DNA from: Parasponia andersonii
Lineage: Eukaryota > Streptophyta > Magnoliopsida > Rosales > Cannabaceae
Assembly: GCA_002914805.1 (NCBI GenBank)
Contig: JXTB01000227.1
Location: forward strand, 478,953-542,952
Length of the DNA stretch: 64,000 nucleotides
Reading direction: 5' to 3'
Position numbers and translations under genes: made by a program
In this document: one piece after another, positions 59,783-64,000 of the stretch
Layout of the letters: every line of letters starts with the position of its first letter
Position numbering within the stretch: position 1 is the stretch's first letter
The notes under the pieces: model-generated
What the model saw: only the letters and a program-made list of their open reading frames with translations
Told to the model about the DNA's origin: nothing
The model's database searches: none

Positions 59783-60646
59783 ATGTCTTCCACTGTCAAT
59801 CGTTCTGGCGACGTCGGCGAACAACCAAACCGATTTTCTTGTGACATCTGTAAACGCACTGCCTTTCTTGAACAATCCCTTTCGTCCGAACCTTCTTCTC
59901 CTCACTGCAACAACAACCAACATGGCTCCCAGGAGGGACAAGAACCGAAACAAGTTCAAGAACTTTCTTCTTCTTCTTCTTCTTCTTCTTCTTCTTCTTC
60001 TACCACTGCCATAATTGACCCCCTCAACCCTGGCATCTTCAACGCTGCATTCCGACATTTCCGGTCCACCGACCTGGGACCGGACCGGTTCAACCAGTAC
60101 ATCTTCCTCCAGAGATATCTCCGGCGCCTGTACGGCGATGGACTCCACATTGTGGAGGTACATGTCGTGATCCAGGACAACGGGCAGGGTTTTGAAAGCC
60201 GCCTCGGTGAGTTATGCCAGCAAAATTTGGCGGAACTCGTCCAACGAATCTCCGAGGAGGACGAGGACGACGACATGCCAAGACCAAGGCCGGCATCGAA
60301 ATCGGCTGTCGAGCAGCTTCGGGCGATTAAGGCTCCCGAGGAGCTGTTGGATTCGAAGTCGAGTAAATGCTCGGTGTGTAGAGACAGATTCAAGAAAGGT
60401 GCAGAGCTGAGGGTATTGCCCTGCAAGCATGTGTACCATAAGGATTGCATACTGAGGTGGCTGAAAGTCCGGAATACGTGCCCGGAATGCCGGCACGAGC
60501 TGCCAACGGAGTATGTCGATGAAGAGAGCCGCATGCGATGGTATTGTGTGCAGTCAATTGGGTTTTGTGTATGGTTTTATATCAGATTACCTGATGAGGA
60601 TTATCATCGTGATTCGGCTCAAGAAAATGAGAATCTGATTGCGTAA
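59783..60646 (+). CDS. RING-H2 finger E3 ubiquitin ligase (RNF126/RDUF-like)
   Basis: This 287-residue single-exon frame encodes a RING-type E3 ligase, which passes ubiquitin from an E2 to target proteins. The RING-H2 domain is complete: Cys196, Cys199, Cys214, His216, His219, Cys222, Cys233 and Cys236, with the E2-contact Trp in CILRWLK and Pro in NTCPEC. Before it is a helix (SKSAVEQLRAIKAPEELLDS) typical of the plant RNF126-like group. At the N-terminus Cys20-x2-Cys23 resembles a broken zinc ribbon, followed by a 12-Ser run encoded by (TCT)n. The tail after the RING is hydrophobic (QSIGFCVWFYIRLP), a possible membrane-contacting segment. The start is the first ATG of the frame. Substrates cannot be inferred. 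Neighbours give no functional clue. Confidence 0.93.
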   Translation: MSSTVNRSGDVGEQPNRFSCDICKRTAFLEQSLSSEPSSPHCNNNQHGSQEGQEPKQVQELSSSSSSSSSSSSTTAIIDPLNPGIFNAAFRHFRSTDLGPDRFNQYIFLQRYLRRLYGDGLHIVEVHVVIQDNGQGFESRLGELCQQNLAELVQRISEEDEDDDMPRPRPASKSAVEQLRAIKAPEELLDSKSSKCSVCRDRFKKGAELRVLPCKHVYHKDCILRWLKVRNTCPECRHELPTEYVDEESRMRWYCVQSIGFCVWFYIRLPDEDYHRDSAQENENLIA

Positions 60647-63600
60647 TCCCTTTTACTTGTTTCTTGCTATTTGGTTCATATATATATATATATATAGAAT
60701 AGTGAAATCGAGCATGTTTGTTTGACAGGGCTATTAATTTGATTCATGTTAATTTGCTTGTTTGGTTTAAAAATTTTTGGTCTCACCTTTGTTTTCTCTT
60801 CTTTTCTTTTCTTCGTTCTCGAATAAAAATGAGTTGAGTCAGTAGGAAATTGTTTCCAAGAGTATGTGCACTTTGGGTAAGAAGATTTGCTTCGAGGGAT
60901 AAATATGAAGAAAGCATTAGGGCTAGTTAAACATTGGATCTTATTATGGATGTTGTCCTTTGACGAGTTATATTTCATATTTCTCTTCCTTGGTTTTGTT
61001 GGGATGATAATTAAGGTTTTATTTTCAATGTTTTGTTTTGTTAGGATATTTCCTTTGGTTTATACGAGAAATTGTTTACTCTGTTCTTTTAGTTACCCTT
61101 TTCCTCTGTTTTATATCTTCAAAGCGTCAAAACAAATTGAAACTAATCCTGAATCTCTGGTAATCATTGGATGGCACCATACAAATCATAAATGTGTTAA
61201 CAATTGGCATATATGCATATAAATGATTGGCAACCTATATATATATTTATATCATTAACACATTTTATTTGATGTGCTGGCCAAATAAAATCTTATAATC
61301 TGCCGTTTTTGATGGTTGCTTAATTTTCTCACTCTTAAGTCTACTAATCTATAGTTCTAATGTTGCCTGTTCGTTTAATCTAGTTGTTGTTGCAGATCAG
61401 AAGGCACAGAGGGCAGCTAAGAAATTGTTTGATGAGAATCTGATCACATATCTCAAAGTCAGGATAGAGGGCCTATATATAACTGTGAAGATTTGCATAG
61501 ACAGAAGCTCAAATATGAAGATCGGTAGGCAGTACAATAGGACAGAAGTAGTAAAGAATACTGATTAGAAGTCATAGGAATGCCTCAACATTGGTTTTTA
61601 ATTATTATGATATCATAAGTTATTATGAATATTGGAATTATGTTCTTATGTTCCAAATAAAGGATAATTGCATATTTTCCATATAACTAGCTTTTGTTAA
61701 ATGAAAATCAGCATAGATGCAATTTCATATAGTATATTTCTTTGAGACAAATGCTTGTGAATATGCTAATGAATATTGCTTTGTGATTCATTTTTCTACT
61801 AAAACTTGCCTTGTGTTTCATCTTTCTACTAAGGTTCCATGAGTTTTCTTTCTTTTTATTTAGGTTCTGATTCTATTGAGGTTTTCTTTTGTTCTCGGGT
61901 TCAATGGGGAACTTATAAGCGCCACGTTTATAGACCCAAAGAAGGTACGCATTTGAGGATCTTAAATTATGGGTCAGTTATTTGGTGCACATACTGTATG
62001 CCTGAGGGAACAATTAAAACCAAATATATTGTTTGACAAATTTATCCTAACATAGAAGTACACCGTTCTAGGAATTGTAAAGAATATTTTATTAGCTAAA
62101 GCATCTTGAATTATCAATTTAAATAGCATGGTTTGAGTCCTTAGTTGGCAATATTACATTTTGTTACTCAAAGCCTTAAACCATGATATTCTATTATCCA
62201 CCTCCAATCCAATTAGGTCCTCAAACATTAACCACCGTACAAAAGATGAAGGTACCAAATCTTTCATACACCTTCTCGTATAGTCGTATTGCTTAGCTTG
62301 TGTTCTTTTCACAAGTGTGCAAGCAATCATGATCCTCTTAACTTTGTTAATGAGATATTTCAAGTATACCGCCAATAATATTGAGAGAGAAAATAAAAAA
62401 ATTTACCTAGCAAAAGCTAATAAGGTAAAAATGTTTAGTAGTTTACCTGGAGATCTCATATGGGCTAAGATCTTTTCCCTCGTGATGACATAGATATTTG
62501 CTTGATCTGAAAATATCTTGATAAAGTTGTATAAAAGACAAATGAAAAATATGAAAATTTACAGAACCTAGAAATTTGAACGTGATTGGATTAGCTAACC
62601 TTAGTGGCGTCTAGTCTGCTAGTCATTCACCATTTATTGATGTGCAAAGATTCATTAATTCTCAGTGGGAATATTTTAAAAGAGACGTAGTTTGATGGGA
62701 TTTACGGCTCAAATTTATCTGAAAACTGTTTTTTTTTTTCCCGAAAATATCTGAAAATTGCTTGATCTAACAATGAAATAGGAAGAATGACTTCGGTTTG
62801 GTACATTCTGTTTTGGTACTTTCTAGATTTGATATTGACCATTTGTTTTAAGAAAACAGCTACATAGAATGTTAGAGAAGATAAAAAGTTTGTTTAAGGC
62901 ACTCAAAACTTTATTCAAAAGATTTGGATCATGAAGTTTTACTGAGCACCTTGTCAATTAAACCTCTAATGTTTTATCCAACTTTTAAGGGTATATAAAG
63001 GGCATATATACGTCTACTATCAAGAACTGTGATAATAATTTAAGGCTATTTTTGTGGGAGGGAAAGAACAATCGAAAGAAATAAACAGTAGAAATAAACA
63101 GTACGAGGGATAGAAAATAAGAGTGATAACAAGAAAAATATATTTCATGTTATTTAATACGTAGAAAGGAAAGAAAATAAGTGCTTAATAGTTAAGTAAT
63201 TCTAGGTCAATTTATAACTTTTATTTTTTGTTTTTCGGGGACATCAATTTTAATTTAATAACAATATTTTTCCTTTTATTTTCTTTCTAAATTGGAGAGT
63301 GTGAGAGATAATAGACCCTACTTCTATTTTTTTTCTTTTTTATTCCTTTTTTTTTTCCTTATTACCAAACAATTTATCATTTTCCATGTACTTTTTGCTT
63401 GTATATTTTATTTTTTCCTTCTATTTCTCTTCTATCAAACATGGCTTAACGACATATTTAATTGGATGGAAATGACTTTAAAATGGAAGGATCATTCCAT
63501 TAAAAAACTTATTCTAATATTTGGTTTAAAAAGTAGGGCTGCAAGTTTTATTTCAATAGAAATTCATTTCCATCAATTGATATCCCTAAAGAATTACCTT

Positions 63601-64000
63601 TCGATTCCTTATGTCGTTATTAAATTAGATATTATCTCCTTTTTGGCCCACAAAACACAAGCTTTAGATTTTACAAGCATTTACGAATTTTAATTCCAGT
63701 AATATTCATAAATTGTCTTTTTGCACACATAGAAATCTCATTTTCCTAGATTTTTAGTGTGTAACTATATTTTTATTACTTTTTTAAGATTTAGTTAATC
63801 ACATGAATTTAAAAATAATTTGCTAAGTCTTTTTAATCATAATAATTACCAAATTGAAAATAATTTATTGTAGTTTATTTTATTTTGATATTACTAATTT
63901 GTATAAAATTATTAATTTGTCGAATATGAAATAATTAATTTTTAGCCGGATAAATTTTAATAGTTGAATAATAAAGGCTTCGTCTGGAACTTAGATTTTT
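60647..64000. other. 3' flank of the RING-H2 gene and intergenic DNA
   Basis: No further gene recognised. An acceptor-like TTGTTGTTGCAG at about 61384-61395 precedes a less-AT-rich stretch (61396-61560, GATCAGAAGGCACAGAGGGC), possibly a spliced 3' UTR exon; this is weak. A MITE-end-like GATTGGCAACCTATA lies at about 61224. The ORFs at 61839-62036, 62154-62375 and 63292-63693 have no family resemblance. Confidence 0.4.

Noticed and set aside
59588..60534. Minus-strand ORFs over the RING-H2 gene (191 and 192 codons)
   Set aside because: Shadows; they run through the (TCT)n repeat as poly-Arg or poly-Glu and have no domain.
63292..63693. Plus-strand ORF of 133 codons
   Set aside because: Dominated by Phe, Ile and Leu from T-rich DNA; no motif or family resemblance.

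Overview
The window looks like nuclear DNA of a flowering plant, most likely a eudicot. It is AT-rich, has spliced genes with GT..AG introns, and is full of plant-type transposons (Mutator-like, gypsy chromovirus-like and copia-like LTRs, MITEs). All four intact host genes are plant-type: MED4, a LAX PANICLE 2-like RAWUL protein, a SAM-domain protein and a RING-H2 ligase. The sequence suggests a rosid, but I cannot fix the species.

Layout. Positions 1-6150 are intergenic, with a diverged MITE and a 1.9-kb solo LTR. Positions 6158-23980 are one large decayed Mutator-like element (MULE) with recognisable terminal inverted repeats. Its left half, read on +, holds a broken captured DUF1985/Ulp1-protease gene whose catalytic Cys has become Tyr. 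Its right half, read on -, holds a broken mudrA transposase. The two converge, and between them lie a copia-like LTR fragment and a 5'-truncated gypsy element (pol plus a 3' LTR). The non-coding parts of the MULE carry dozens of short quasi-palindromes of the form TGTGACT-N3-AGTCACA and several tandem arrays. The right MULE end stops about 460 bp before the MED4 start codon.

MED4 (24441-25730) is followed by about 18 kb of gene-poor DNA. This contains a 232-bp tandem duplication, a 518-bp palindrome made of two head-to-head MITEs, a probable gypsy LTR remnant and a foldback element. The LAX2-like gene (44520-53222, four exons, 7-kb last intron) comes next; a 35-codon upstream ORF ends two bases before its start codon. 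The SAM-domain gene (55369-56313, -) converges on it. Two MITEs in tandem and the RING-H2 gene (59783-60646, +) follow. The last 3.3 kb is intergenic.

The four host genes do not form a pathway: a Mediator subunit, a nuclear developmental regulator, a SAM adaptor and a ubiquitin ligase are simply neighbours. The most unusual content is the MULE: its captured protease, the palindromic motif repeated through its introns, and its position against the MED4 promoter. Second is the regulatory layout of the LAX2-like gene (upstream ORFs and the very long intron).
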